64,000 nucleotides of DNA from Anisus vortex (GCA_949126835.1 OX421495.1:2679508-2743507), one strand, 5' to 3'; numbered from the stretch's first letter, positions 32,401-47,400 are shown. Numbers and translations are program-made. Notes: generated by a model not told the origin, from the letters alone.

Positions 32401-35400
32401 ATACAGAAGCCAACATTTACAGAACATGCAGATGCTATTGCAATGACTGTTCTAAATGTTGGTAAAAAAAAAAACACCACAATATGTGAGGGGTATTGTA
32501 TAATTTAGCTGGAAATGTCAAAAGGAAAGATTGTTGTTTTTTATTATTTTTAAATGGGCTGATGTTTAATTGGCTGAGAAATTAAATTGTGTAATAGCAG
32601 GACAATTCAAATGTTACGCTTGATCAGAAGGTTATGTAGGCCTACATTCTATATAACTATATGTAGGCCTACATTCTATAAAACTATATGTAGGCCTACA
32701 TTCTATATAACTATATGTAGGCCTACATTCTATATAACTATATGTAGGCGTACATTCTATATAACTATATGTAGGCCTAATTCCAAATATAACTATATGT
32801 AGGCCTACATTCTATATAACTATATGTAGGCGTACATTCTATATAACTATATGTAGGCCTACATTCTATATAACTATATGTAGGCCTACATTCTATATAA
32901 CTATATGTAGGCCTACATAAATGATATAGTTATATAGAATGTATATTGTAACGTTGTGAGTCGACTAGAGAAGATGTGAGAAAGTGTGAACGAGTGAGTG
33001 AAAGAGAAAGTATGAAGAGAGTGTGTGACAGAGCGAGAGTGTAATGAACCGAGAGAGAGAGAGAGAGAGAGAGCGTGTTGGTAAGTGATAGGGCGAATGA
33101 GAATAAGTCGTTGTGGCGGCCCCCCACCCAAAAATTTTTTTCGTTGCTACCTTATAACTGTAATTTGTTTCTGTTATGAATTGTAAACTAAAAGTATTAC
33201 ATGCAAGAAGCATCTCGTCACGCCGGGTACTCTAGCCCAGCGTTCGGCAACCTAAGGCACGCGTGCCACACTTGGCACGCAGAGTGACTTTCAATGGCAC
33301 GCGGACGGAGGACCCTGAAAATAAGCAATTAAAGTATTTTCTACAAGAAATTGAGTGCTAGAGCAGTGTAAATTTTCGTCTGTCGGCGCGCTGAATGAAT
33401 TAGAAATCCTAAATTGGCACACTAATATCAAAAAGTTGCCGACCCCTGCTAGTCTATAGGCCTACGCTTGTATCCTGGATGTATCTGCAAATGGGCGGGC
33501 CCGCCTGGAGACGGAAAGATGAGCGGTGTTTCGGCTCCTAAGACCATGGAAAATATAAGTTTTCCCCAAAGGGGTCCCGTCCCACAGGTTGGGAACCGCT
33601 GGTCTACTGAGTAGTTAGAACTGTATTATTACTATTATAGTAAAAAAAAATATATTGTAGGCCTAATGACCTTGGTATTATTATTAGACCGCGTTTAGTA
33701 AAAAAGGCGGGAAACCGTTAACGCAGGAAAGAGGGGAGGTGGTGTGTGGGGAGGGGGGGGGAGTCGCCAACACTTGAACCATGACACCGTACCTCCATCC
33801 CACTCCCTCCCTCCTCCCCCCCCCCTCAACGGAAATCTTCTGCTTGTGTCACTGAACTCTCTTCCTACTTCAACTCCACAGGCTATAAATAGTGCTGACG
33901 TCTAGCTACGTGTCTTAGAGAAAAGGGAGAAAGAAAAATTCAAACACATGGAAAGAAGTAAAAAAAAAAGAACAGTAAACAATAAAACGAGGGGTGGGGG
34001 AAGGGGTGGAGCTACTGCAGACACCAAGTCGCACCCCTTACCTCTCTACACACACAGCTGCATGCGTGCAAGAATCAAGAAGGAGGGGAGGGGCAACTCT
34101 GGAGAGCAGCAGGTTAGTTCCCTTACAACAAAGAAGAAAAAAATAAGAAAAAAGAAATTGAGAAAAGAAAAACAAGAACTTGAGGAGAAAATAGAATACA
34201 TCAGTAGAAACAGATGTACAGTAATTCTTTCTTTGTTTCCTAACAATCCACAACCAAATGGCAGACATGCCCAGACTAGACCCAGACAAAATAGACCCCC
34301 CCCCCCATTCCAAAACAAAGATCTTTAAAAAACAACACAGTAGAATTAGAAAACAGCGGAAGGATACACATGCCTAGACGAGGCATGTCACCACCCCTCG
34401 CATCCCGCCACCCTTATTTCTTTTTTTTTCCCGTCCCGTCCTAACATCCCGAAACACATAGTCAGTAATCAGTGGCAGATAACTCGAATCATAAATTATC
34501 CTGCTACAGAGAGTGTAAATAAAACAACAACAACACACGTCCATTACATGTGGGGGGCAAAAGAGGAAAACACAAACACGTTAACTTATTGTTTCGTGTT
34601 GTTGTTTATTTCGATTCTCTACACACACGAGCACACACTCACACATATGCAGCATTTGGCTACGACCAAAGGGGAGGCGGAAAGGGATAATTAAATATGA
34701 TTTAGATATTTAAAAAAACATGTCAAGGGGTTTTAACTCCTCAAATTTTAAAAACTAATTATTGACAAAGAAATTTATAATAAAACAAAGAAGGGGGGGT
34801 GGGAAGGGGTGGGGGCAAACCTTTTTTTTTTTTAAAGAGAACATTTCATGGTTGAGGGGGGGGGGGGGGTCAAATGGTTCACGCGTCATTCGAACTAAAA
34901 GAATACATTACTTTGGAGTCGACGGCGTCGAGCCTGGTTGCCTGGCCTTACAATGTCCATGGCAGACGATTTGGCGGGATCGTCCGTCATCGTTGGTCCG
35001 CCGGACTGGTCACCAGAAGAAAGTTATTCCAACTAATCCTAGAAGACTAAAAATAAAACAACTACTTCTCTTTCCGCAGAAAGTCAATTGAATTACAAAA
35101 GGGGATATAAAAAACAGGCCCCAGAACTCCTCCAAGATAAGAACCATGAAGAGTTATCCTTTTTTGATTTATCACACCAAAACGTAGTTGCAACTTATCG
35201 TTTTAAAAAAATGTATACGTCTTTCCTTCAGAACAGACACTGGTGATAACTAAAGATATTTATCATGGCAAACTAAAAAAACAAGTGTGTAGGCCTAACG
35301 TTATCTTGAATGGTCTTGAGTTAGAAAATCTATATATTATTATATCCGTTGGAAATTATCACAAAACAGAAAGGACATAGTCTATCCATTGCTATTGTTT

Positions 35401-38400
35401 TGTTAACAGTAATACAAACAATATATTCAGCGATCAAGTTACTAATACTACACAAATACTACACGCGCGAGCACATATAATGAACTCCTGAAGACGTAAC
35501 ACATGAAGAGAATACCAGTAAACGAATACCAGTAAACATATGCTTTTTGGTTTTGTTTATAGAGTCACAGCTGATCGCGAGTTTAGTCGAGAAAGTAGTA
35601 GACACTTGTGACATGTTGTGTGTTCTACTACCTTACCAAAAAGTCTAACGTTAGTTCTCGGATGTGTGTTGTGTGTGTGTGCGTCGTTGTGTGTGTGTGT
35701 GTGTGTAATGTCATCATCAACACAATTAGATACTTTGCTTTGGTGTAGTAAAGGTGGATGTTGGAGGGGGGGGGAAAGACCAAGGGGTGTGTGATGTCAC
35801 CATGGGGGGTGGGGTGGGCCCCGGGGAGAGGGGGGATAACTCCACTTGATAACTTTTTTTTTGTTTACACCTGCGATTGAAATTTAAAATCAAAACAGAA
35901 ATAACATTTATTATATAGGTCAGTAGGGCTTCACCCGAGTGAAGACAACAAAGGTTATCTATATGGTTATAAATAGAAATTTCAAAACGTGCGTAATGTA
36001 AACAAAAGGTTATTTTTGACTTCTGTTAGCGATAGGGGCCAGCCTGTAGATTCGGCATTATGATTACCAGAGCCCCCTCCCTCCCTCCCTCCCTTCCCTG
36101 GCTGCCTCTTGTACGGTGTTAAGGGGAAAAGGGGGGCGGGGGTTTAGTAAAAACAAAACAAGAAAACTTAGAACTAATATTCTTCTATTGAGGCCACTAA
36201 AGGGCGCACTCTACCTAATCGTCTTGTGAGAATTAGGGAACCAATGACTGAAAGTAGTTTTGTCATTCGCTACTACTCAAGAACCAAACTTATAAATTTA
36301 GAAGAAAATAAAACTTTAAAAAAAAATCAAAGTGCGTAATTCTTGAAGCGTAGTAATATTTTGTTAGGGGTCGTCCCACTTCGTCACAAAAAGCCACAAC
36401 TCCCTTTCCCACAATGACATAAAGCCAACTCCCCCCCCCCCCCCCCTCCCAAACAACACACTCATCATAATATTTTAACTTCCAAAAATTACCTTATTTC
36501 AATTCACTTCCAGTTGTCGTTGCCGTAAAAGTGTTACGATAAACAGTATAACTCCTGTATTGAATTAAGTGAAACTTGCGCCATTTGTGGACGGCCCCTT
36601 GTTTTTTATGTAGCATAGAAAATAAAAAGTTGGGAGGGTAGGGGGGAAACGAGAGCCACAACACCCAGTGTATAAAGTCGCACACCTCCTTTCACAATTA
36701 ATAAACAATGTTGTCAATTCCAACACCCCCGTTGCGTCTCCTTTCTGTCCCTACCCGTAGTTGCCTTAATCCACCCAGAAGATGACGTAAAGAGCGATAA
36801 GAGAACTTGCATGACGTGAAGTGGAATACTCCCGTGGCCCCGACCCAAGGGAAACGGCATAAAGTTAACCCAGGAGCCGCCCCTGTAAGGAAACAGTGAA
36901 AACTGTGGTCGAAATATTACCGAGACACTAGGAAGACTTTGTTTACAAGTGTGACAAAATAACGTTCGAAGCCCCAAATTATCTCTGAACTAATTGAAGG
37001 TAGTTTATGTTTAGTTTACCCAATTCGGTCGACTAGTGTATCACAACCCCAACTTTTCCTGTAAACCATGACACTGCTAGACTAAAATTAGAAAAAAAAA
37101 AAAAAAGAAAATGAACGAAAAAAGACAGGACGAAGAAACATGAATGACAAATGTCGGAAGTGTGATCACCCTGGGTGGAATTCGTTGTGGAACTCATGGT
37201 GCGATTCGTGGCTCATATAATGGCTGTCCCAAAACAGTTTTTGTAAGAGGACTTAATCAGCGAAATATATACACCAGCAAATAGAACCGTCCGGTACAAA
37301 ACTGGATATCTGGCATTTATCTTTAATGATGTCATCCTTTGATTCTCTATACGCAGCCCAGATACCAACAATGATGAAGTTATAATAACTAAATCAACAT
37401 AACAATTGTTAAAAATGGTAAACAATGGTGGAAAAATGTCCACTGGGAAATATCCACCCAGAGATGGAAGTACAAATAAATACGTAAATTAGGTTGAGTG
37501 GACATTTTTAGTAACAGCTACAGTAGCAACAAGTGGACATTTTTAGTAACAGCTACAGTAGCAACAAGTGGACATTTTTAGTAACAGCTACAGTAGCAAC
37601 AAGTGGACATTTTTAGTAACAGCTACAGTAGCAACAAGTGGACATTTTTAGTAACAGCTACAGTAGCAACAAGTTGAGTGGACATTTTTAGTAACAGCTA
37701 CAGTAGCAACAAGTTGAGTGGACATTTTTAGTAACAGCTACAGTAGCAACAAGTGGACATTTTTAGTAACAGCTACAGTAGCAACAAGTGGACATTTTTA
37801 GTAACAGCTACAGTAGCAACAAGTGGACATTTTTAGTAACAGCTACAGTAGCAACAAGTGGACATTTTTAGTAACAGCTACAGTAGCAACAAGTGGACAT
37901 TTTTAGTAACAGCTACAGTAGCAACAAGTGGACATTTTTAGTAACAGCTACAGTAGCAACAAGTGGACATTTTTAGTAACAGCTACAGTAGCAACAAGTG
38001 GACATTTTTAGTAACAGCTACAGTAGCAACAAGTGGACATTTTTAGTAACAGCTACAGTAGCAACAAGTGGACATTTTTAGTAACAGCTACAGTAGCAAC
38101 AAGTTGAGTGGACATTTTTAGTAACAGCTACAGTAGCAACAAGTGGACATTTTTAGTAACAGCTACAGTAGCAACAAGTGGACATTTTTAGTAACAGCTA
38201 CAGTAGCAACAAGTGGACATTTTTAGTAACAGCTACAGTAGCGACAAGTTGAGTGGACATTTTTAGTAACAGCTACAGTAGCAACAAGTGGACATTTTTA
38301 GTAACAGCTACAGTAGCGACAAGTTGAGTGGACATTTTTAGTAACAGCTACAGTAGCGACAAGTTGAGTGGACATTTTTAGTAACAGCTACAGTAGCGAC

Positions 38401-41400
38401 AAGTTGAGTGGACATTTTTAGTAACAGCTACAGTAGCGACAAGTTGAGTGGACATTTTTAGTAACAGCTACAGTAGCGACAAGTTGAGTGGACATTTTTA
38501 GTAACAGCTACAGTAGCAACAAGTGGACATTTTTAGTAACAGCTACAGTAGCGACAAGTTGAGTGGACATTTTTAGTAACAGCTACAGTAGCAACAAGTT
38601 GAGTGGACATTTTTAGTAACAGCTACAGTAGCGACAAGTTGAGTGGACATTTTTAGTAACAGCTACAGTAGCAACAAGTTGAGTGGACATTTTTAGTAAC
38701 AGCTACAGTAGCGACAAGTTGAGTGGACATTTTTAGTAACAGCTACAGTAGCGACAAGTTGAGTGGACATTTTTAGTAACAGCTACAGTAGCGACAAGTT
38801 GAGTGGACATTTTTAGTAACAGCTACAGTAGCGACAAGTTGAGTGGACATTTTTAGTAACAGCTACAGTAGCGACAAGTTGAGTGGACATTTTTAGTAAC
38901 AGCTACAGTAGCAACAAGTTGAGTGGACATTTTTAGTAACAGCTACAGTAGCGACAAGTTGAGTGGACATTTTTAGTAACAGCTACAGTAGCGACAAATT
39001 GAGTGGACATTTTTAGTAACAGCTACAGTAGCGACAAGTTGAGTGGACATTTTTAGTAACAGCTACAGTAGCAACAAGTTGAGTGGACATTTTTAGTAAC
39101 AGCTACAGTAGCGACAAGTTGAGTGGACATTTTTAGTAACAGCTACAGTAGCAACAAGTTGAGTGGACATTTTTAGTAACAGCTACAGTAGCGACAAGTT
39201 GAGTGGACATTTTTAGTAACAGCTACAGTAGCAACAAGTTGAGTGGACATTTTTAGTAACAGCTACAGTAGCGACAAGTTGAGTGGACATTTTTAGTAAC
39301 AGCTACAGTAGCAACAAGTTGAGTGGACATTTTTAGTAACAGCTACAGTAGCAACAAGTTGAGTGGACATTTTTAGTAACAGCTACAGTAGCAACAAGTT
39401 GAGTGGACATTTTTAGTAACAGCTACAGTAGCGACAAGTTGAGTGGACATTTTTAGTAACAGCTACAGTAGCGACAAGTTGAGAAACCTATAACCGTTTA
39501 TAAACCGAAGTCTAAGAGAGATCATTGAATTTTAATCGTACATAGCTTTAGGCTGGAACGTCAGTTATCGGAATCAGACATTACAAATCCCTTATCTTCT
39601 CCCCCTTTCCCAATAAACTTCCTAACCAAAAGTTCGCATCTCAATTTGCAGCCTTACAAATCTCTATATCTCTCTCTAAGTGTAGCCTACAAAATGATGA
39701 CAAACTCTAGAATACTGGCCAAGCTCTAATGCTTTACCCATGCCGCTAGCCTTGAAAACCTAGTTCCGAGTACAATAACATCAAGCAATATTACACTGAT
39801 CATTATTGATCCCTGCTAGAATTATCCAAGCAGACGTAGTGGATAGTTACTGCCCTTGATTTGTGTCCCAAACCGGATGCACTGCATGCAGCTACCAATC
39901 AAAAAGAATGCGCATCGATCGGATGAGAACGGGCTAGGACTTCGATGGCACGCGTCGACAAACATGTCTCTACTCTCCACTACTACAACTGTCTTACTCT
40001 TCTAAGGGGCCGTCCCTAAGTCACGTCACACACCAAGGTGACGATATATAACGGGAAAGGGGGGGGTGTTAAACGATGTGACGTCACATTAAAATAAATA
40101 CCGCGATTGTATTGTTTATTGTGATATTTATATGACAATGACAGCAAAAGGAAAAGAAAAATTATAATTAAAAAAAAAAACTGGATATAAAATAGGGAGA
40201 AGGTGGAGGGAGCTTAGGAAGCTTTGTGATATCATACTGTATAATAGTTCTTACTTTTCGATCACTTGTAACGATGGTGGTGGTTTGGGAGGGGGGGGGG
40301 TTAATATTGACAAGAGTCGTGTGACGTCATTTATGAACGGCCCCTAAGCAGAAGTTGCTGGCAAGTGGACTTCCCGCCCCCTCCCTTCCCTTACCACCTC
40401 AAACAGACGAAGCTTCACGCTGGGTTGATTTCCTACTGACGCATGTACTGTGTCCAACCCCCCCCCCCCTCCCGGCCAATTAAATCTCCGTTAAGATGAT
40501 TGCTCCGCTCACTTTCTTCCGACTGCATATGCAGGTCAGTGCCGCGCACTGATACTAAAAAGTTGATGTCGTCCGAAAGTAAAAGCGCGCGTTATTATTG
40601 TTGTTTCATACCAGAATCGTACGATTTAGGTCACCACAATTGACCTATTTTTAAATGTAGGTCAGCACTACCCCCCGTTCTGATATAAGTATGTCAACTC
40701 AAATTGTTGGCATATTACGTTTTAAAATGTACTTTAGTCTCCGAGGAGTTGAGATTTAAAACCCAAACTTTGCGTACAACCCACTTTGAGTTGACTTTTG
40801 AGTTGACTTTGAGTTGACTGATCTTATCTCCGGATTTATAGGAAGTCTCTTCCATGACAGATCCCCACCAAGCCCCTTTCCCAATAAAAAACAAAACAAA
40901 TAAAATAATAATAAAGCTATATAAATATATATACAAACAAACACAAAATAGGCTACATCTGCAACAAGACTTTACAAGACACAGCTGAAGATGTGATAGA
41001 TTTCGTGTTTAACTAGAGGGAGCTTCTGTATGTAGGCCAGTGTGTCCAGACATCTAAAGCAGCGTTTCCCAAGATGGCGACTTGCGACCCAGTACCCCAA
41101 TTACCGATAAGTTCAAAAACGTGGATCATATTATAGCGTGTAATAAATAAATACAACACAATGTGGGCATTTTGTAATCTTGAAACCCAATTTTATCTAC
41201 AGCCTTTTAGATATAGGCGTCGCTATATTATCACACATTATATGAACTCTGTGTGGGGATTTTATATGTTATGCGTCACACGTAGGCGATAAAATTATGT
41301 TAGTGAGTTACGACAGAGAAGTATAGGAATAACCGGATCACGGAGAAAAATAATATTTAAGGAAATGATGATCTTAAGCAAGAGACATTTGCAAATGAAT

Positions 41401-44400
41401 AGATAGGCTACAATTTTAAATGTAAGTGCCGTTTGTAGAAATCTGCTTTATAAAAATCAACACAGAAAAAACACACACGCAATATATTTACATACACATA
41501 CAGCCGTTCTAGGTGTCAACACTAAATATCTATACAAACATTTGTTGATCATAATATCTAAAGACAAGTTGAGAACCGTCGGCATATATGTAACACAATG
41601 GTAAGTTGGAAATGTCAATGACCTTTAAACTTAAGGAAGAAACTTCCATAAACACTCCCCCTCCCACCCAACAAAGCGTACACACACATTCCCACCCTTC
41701 AGCGCCCCTGTCTGCCTTCTTTTTTCTCTCCCCAGTCGGATTTTTTTCTATACAAAGAATAACAAAAAAAAGCATATTATGATAGCCACCGAAGAAAAAA
41801 AGCCACAATACCAACATGAAGGATTTGGCTAAACTATACCTAGCACCGGAAAAGTATTTCCCACTTTATGTTTGTTAAGTTGGAGCTAACGTGCTAACTT
41901 GGTCAAATAAAAAACCCAACAACACAGAAACACAAAAAAAAAGAGCGGGGGGGGGGGGAATATGGGCATACTGATAAACAGTGGCGGGAGAGCGATCGGC
42001 TGGTGTACAGGAGGTCCTGTGTTCGAATCGTGAATTTGTACCCAAGTCTGGAGGGTGTTCCTGAGTCTACCCAGATCTGAGTATAGTAGGGGGGATAAAG
42101 CAAAGGCGGCTTGGCATCGTGCTGGCCACACAGTCCCCTTACTCTGCTTCACCAGCCCTATGGATCGATTTGGTCTGATAAATTAGTACAGATCATTTCA
42201 CGTGCACTTTACAGTCACTAATCAATTTAAAGATGGCGTTGACGGGACAGTGAAAGCGTGGAGAAACGAAAAGGAAAGGGAGAGGGGGAGGGGGGGAACA
42301 CTATTATATTACGTTTGAAATTATTATTTTATATAATCGTTATCATTTTGTGATGATAAGCTTCAGTTTGAAAAAGTATTAGATAGCGAATGAAACGCAC
42401 ACGGTGCGTCAAGTAAGTGGTGGTACATCCATCTGTACTTTTTTAGTCATGATACTATTTTTAGAAGAGGGGAGAAAAAAAGGGGCTTTTATCGTAAACG
42501 ACGCTGACCTAATTGCGGAGACGACCCCAGCGCCCTCTCTTTTCAAGTCACCCATTGTTTTGTGACCTTCCATGAAATAGTCTACAGGAAGACCTTTCTT
42601 CTCTCCCCCCCCCCCTTTACAATAAGGATTTCCATCGGGACATTTACAGAGTATGCACCTCATCACACCCCCCCCCCCCCCACCGTCCTCTTCCCCATAC
42701 AGTTTCAGGCGTCACCGTGTAACCGTTGCCGTATCCCGAGTGTCAAAATAATATCACTTTCAAAAAGTTCCGTGGGTTAGTCAAAACATATTTCATGCTT
42801 TGTCCAAACAAAACAAAACAACCGTTTAAACATACCCCACTGTTTTACTTTTGACCAATCAAATCTGACAAATCTAAACAAACTTTCCTGATGTCTCAAA
42901 ATCTGCACATACTTTTTTTGTTGTTGAGAAAAACATTATTTATACATGGATAAACTCTTGTCTCCCAAGGTGGCAGTTAAGTCATGGAATGGGTTGCTGT
43001 AACAAGTGACGATTAAAACACGGATGGGCACAGTTTTACACTAGGTCTGTGGAGTTTCATTTAGTCTATCTACCTGTGGTGGGAACTTTAATTCCGCCAG
43101 CAGGGAAGAAATTCGAGGGGGCACCAATAAAGGTGCCGGCGTATATCATTCTTTAGCCCTCGGTATAACCTGACCAAATATGTTTACTATCCTTAAGTAA
43201 TTACATTCTTGAGAGAGCATCCATCCATTAATACTACAGACAAATTGACATCTAAAAGGGTTCAATAGACGAGTCTGGATTCTGTCGCACAAGAAATAAC
43301 TCGATAAAAACAATTTTTTCTAGTTGAAGTTGACTGGATAATGTTAAAATCTATTACTATTCTTTTTCATTCGCTCGCGCAAACACACATACACACAGTA
43401 GCGCACACACACAACAAACACGGCGTGATTATAAACAACAACAACAACGCACGTTACATCAGCACATCAGGGTAAGATAATCAAGTCAAACTCATATAGC
43501 AGCAATGAAGAACAAAAAATGGGCTAAAGAAACAAGGGAAATAAACTATGACTAATGTTTACACTTCTGGAATTCACAGCAGCAGTTAAAAAAACAACAA
43601 CATAAACGCAAACACACAAATTCTAGTATCACTGGCCTGTATAGAAATGTCGGGTTGGAAGCGCGCGCGCCTGTGTCTTCCCGGCATGCACTCTACTACT
43701 GGTCAGAGCAATTTGACTCGCTTCCGCTCAATTTTTAATGTCGACGACTTGGCGACTAGTCTAATATCGCAAGAGAAATTGGTGTCAATATATTTTTTAT
43801 TTCAACTTTTTTTTTTAATTGACACGTTATGTTTATAAGTGAAGTTATTTTTACAAGTGAAGTTATGTTTATAAGTGAAGTTATGTTTATAAGTGAAGTT
43901 ATATTTACAAGTGACGTTATGTTTATAAAGTGAAGTTATAAAATTTCTGTAAAATGTTAATTTATTAAAAAACAAGACATTTTTTTCCTTTAAAATATCA
44001 GGGATGCCAGCAGGCCTAGACAAAAAAGCCTGAAAATTTTATTTTTTTCCAAAAACTAATATGCAAGCTTGAACGTGCGACAATACGTTTAGTGACGCAA
44101 ACCATAAACATTATTTTTTATTTAGCCTAACTAATTATGTAATGCAAATAGTGGTGTACTTACAAACTTTACATAAGCAGCATGTGTAAAAGAAGGGGAG
44201 GAACAGCTAGTTGTTTGTCTATTTCTTACGAGTGTTGCCCTTTAAAGGGGCTAGCCGGAAATGTTCCAAAAAGCCTGAATATTTAAATATATAAACACTT
44301 TTTCTTGATCCGTAATTGCTGCCCCAAAGGTCTATGGTTCAAATCGCTGTAAATATAAGTTGTGATTTTAAGTCTAGACTCTGGTAAATAACTTAAAGTG

Positions 44401-47400
44401 AAGTAAAGTACCCGTCGAACCAGGTTGACTATAGAGCCTGTGAATGTAAGAGCTTTAAAATGTATTCCCGGTATTAGATTAACCTTTTTCATTGATATCC
44501 TTTTTTTTCTTTTATAGTCGAGGTGTGCACAGAGATGGGGCGCCAAACTTAGGGACATACCTATGGTAGTTCGTAACGCCACTGTCTGGGGATTTGGTAT
44601 TTAAAAAAAATTATTCCCTTATAACTGACGAACCCACGTAGATAGTAATCGGTCAGAATTTTCCATCGCCGTTTGTTCTCGTCTGCCAGAAAATAATAGA
44701 GCAAACTACGAGCCCTAAGACGTCTCCTAGAAACACAATAAAGCTGTAGGCTTACTAAGTCACCTTGTTGGCGATTGGTTAACTTGTAGGAACTGTACGA
44801 GGGTATGTCTATTTTTAGAAATCATCTTGATTATTCGAGCATTTATTTTTTCTTCTAGCCTTTGTATATTTCTAAAAGCTCTACTTGAAAAAGAGCCGAA
44901 AACTTTATTTAAGTTGCCCGAAGTTTATGCATTGAACCCAAAAGGTCATGCCTCATTAAGACTCGTCAGCAATGCTAATTAACACTGCCGAAGCACCAAG
45001 TTTGTAATACAAGGAGAATTCCCTTTGATAGAGCCAATATAAGGATCTTATTAGACCATCATTTTATTTTCTGCAAAAGCAATAAGAGAATGGCATTGAG
45101 TTAAAGAGTTAAAAAAAAACAACCGCAACATCATATGCCTTCTTTTTTAAGTCCTATTTTGTAATGCTACAGACGCTACTTTTTAAGAACAGATGATTAT
45201 TGCCTCCACTGATCCATATCGACTTCGAAAAAAAAAAAGAAAAAAAGAACCAACCAGCCAACCAGCAATAACAAAGGTTATACATATATATAGAGAGAGA
45301 GAAAGCTGTTTAACCAATCAAATTGTATTTTTTTTTAATGACACGTGATCTTATTTCTTCATATTTTACCGTTACAATTTGACTTAGCACATGTGTCCTC
45401 GCTAGCTGAATGGATAACGTTTCGGACTGCCAAGCGGTAGACCTGGGTTCGATTCTCCTTTAGTTTTTAATTTTTTTTTTTATTTTAATTAATATTACTT
45501 TTAAAAAAAGATTGTATAACCAAGGACAACACCAGACAATTAGATCTAAGCTTTTTTTTTTGTTAAATAAAAAGACTTGCCTATTTTTAACACGATCACA
45601 ATATTTATTTTAAATTACTTTCCTAAATGTCTTCAGTAAAAAATATTATAAATTTTTTAAATATTAGATCTATAGATTTCTGTTTATTGTAGTTTATACA
45701 ATTTTTATCTGTAGCTCATGCAGGCCTGTTTTATTTTCCCTCGGGCCACGCAGGGGAATTTAGCTCGTTAGAGATAAACTGGTGAAAGGGGGCGGGCTGG
45801 TGGGGGTGTATATGTCGACAAGGTAAAGGCGTCGCCTAAATAGGGTTTACATTGTTACTTTAGAAAAATGTGATTTAACCTAAACTAACGGTAAGGGGCT
45901 GGGCGCCGATTTTATAGTTCGGACTGTTCGTCCCCGGGCGCAGAAGACGCTCGCCCGGGCGCCCCGCCACCGCACAGACCGAGCTATGCCCCCGAGACCT
46001 GCAGATCTTCATTTGCTTCATGGCGGAGTCTAAACAAATTTGGATTAAACAAAGTTGAGACTTACCAATCGCTTCGTTAGGCAGAGCCACGGGTGTGCTA
46101 AGAATCTGCTGTATCAGGGCGCTGGTCGCGTGGGGCGTCTGCGTCGCCACGGATACGCCCAAAACGGTCACTGAGCAGGGCAGGCGCACGCCTCCGGTCA
46201 TGTGCAGGTGAGAGGACGCCACTGCCGCACGCCTCCTCCTGCGCAGCCTGGAGGTGGAGGCCGGGCTGTGGGGTGGCTTCTCCCGGACGATCGGCACGCT
46301 GGCGCTCGGCCTGTGCAGGTGCGGCGCGCCCGGGCGGGCGTCCTCCTCGTCGTCGATCCCGTCAGGGTCAAAAGTGAACACGTTCTCCGAGTCGCAGCTC
46401 TCGCTCCTGGAGACGCTGTAGTCATGGCAACCAGACTGGAACCCTTGGCTGGAGAACAGGGGAGAGAAGCCAGATCGTCGGTGGAGTCCAGGGGAGGTAA
46501 AGTCTGAGTCATGGTGGCCTAGATAATCGTAACCTATATCCGAGTAAGACTCACTGAAGCTGAAGCTTCTATGCGCCATAGTCTCTTCATCAACATCACC
46601 CCAGTCTGCAGCATCCATCTCCCTGTTATCTCCGGTTGAGCAGTGGCGTCTCCTGTGCCTCAGACAGCAGCTGCTTGCCCTGCCCCGCGATGTGAACTCC
46701 TGGCCCCAGTTCTTCATGATTCCGTCGGCATTGTACAGGAGGTTCTCATCCACGTTGCCAGCTCTTGGAAATTCGTCTTCTTCCGGCCGGTTCCAGGAAC
46801 ACACGTCTCCATCGGCGCCCGCCGTGGTCCCCGTCGCCCCTTCTTGTCTTTCTGCGATACCCTCGTCGTCGATGTCAAAATCGAATACGACGCCGTGTGT
46901 GTCGGAAGACTCCGAAGCCAGCCTCGGGGATGACGCACTCCGCTGCTCGGCGATTTTGAAGATCTCCGGGGAGAGACGCAGAGGGGGCGTGCTCCTCTTC
47001 TTCGCCCTGGTGTCGCAGAATTCTTCGAAGACGTGGGCGTGGGGAGACCGCGGGGCACTGAAGGCGTGCAGCGGAGAGGGCGCCGCGGGGGCGATGAACG
47101 CGTGCTGGGCCCCTTCTGGAACGTGGCACACGTTGTCGAAGCTGAAGTGCTGCCGGGCGGTGGTGTTGGTTGCCGGGGAGCTAGTGGTGGCCGGGGAAAC
47201 GTCAGTGTTGTAGCCGCTGTCGCGGGTCTGAGGGCCGACGCCAAGGGAAGGGGAGTGGCTCTCCACGGAACCTGGGCCCGGTGCCTCACTCGGGGAGTGG
47301 CGTGTTTTCACTGAATCCTGGCACCGCTGCGCTGAGTTCTGAGATCGAGGAGGGTTGAGCAAAGGCGGCACCAGGCTCACCGCCTGGGTTGTGACGGAAG

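Larger units (their letters stand above)
18299..46065 (-). other. 27.8-kb intron of the BH3 gene
   Basis: The interval between the matching donor and acceptor. It holds two large satellites, smaller arrays, SINEs, LINE fragments and MITEs, listed separately. I found no further convincing conserved exon in it, although a small GC-rich stretch directly downstream of the donor (45900-46008) could be an alternative exon. Confidence 0.65.

Noticed and set aside
45395..45462. Functional tRNA-Gly gene
   Set aside because: A and B boxes are visible but the stems do not pair; treated as tRNA-derived relic.
46202..47314. Several plus- and minus-strand frames of 64-191 codons
   Set aside because: They are shadows of the GC-rich coding exon in other frames.
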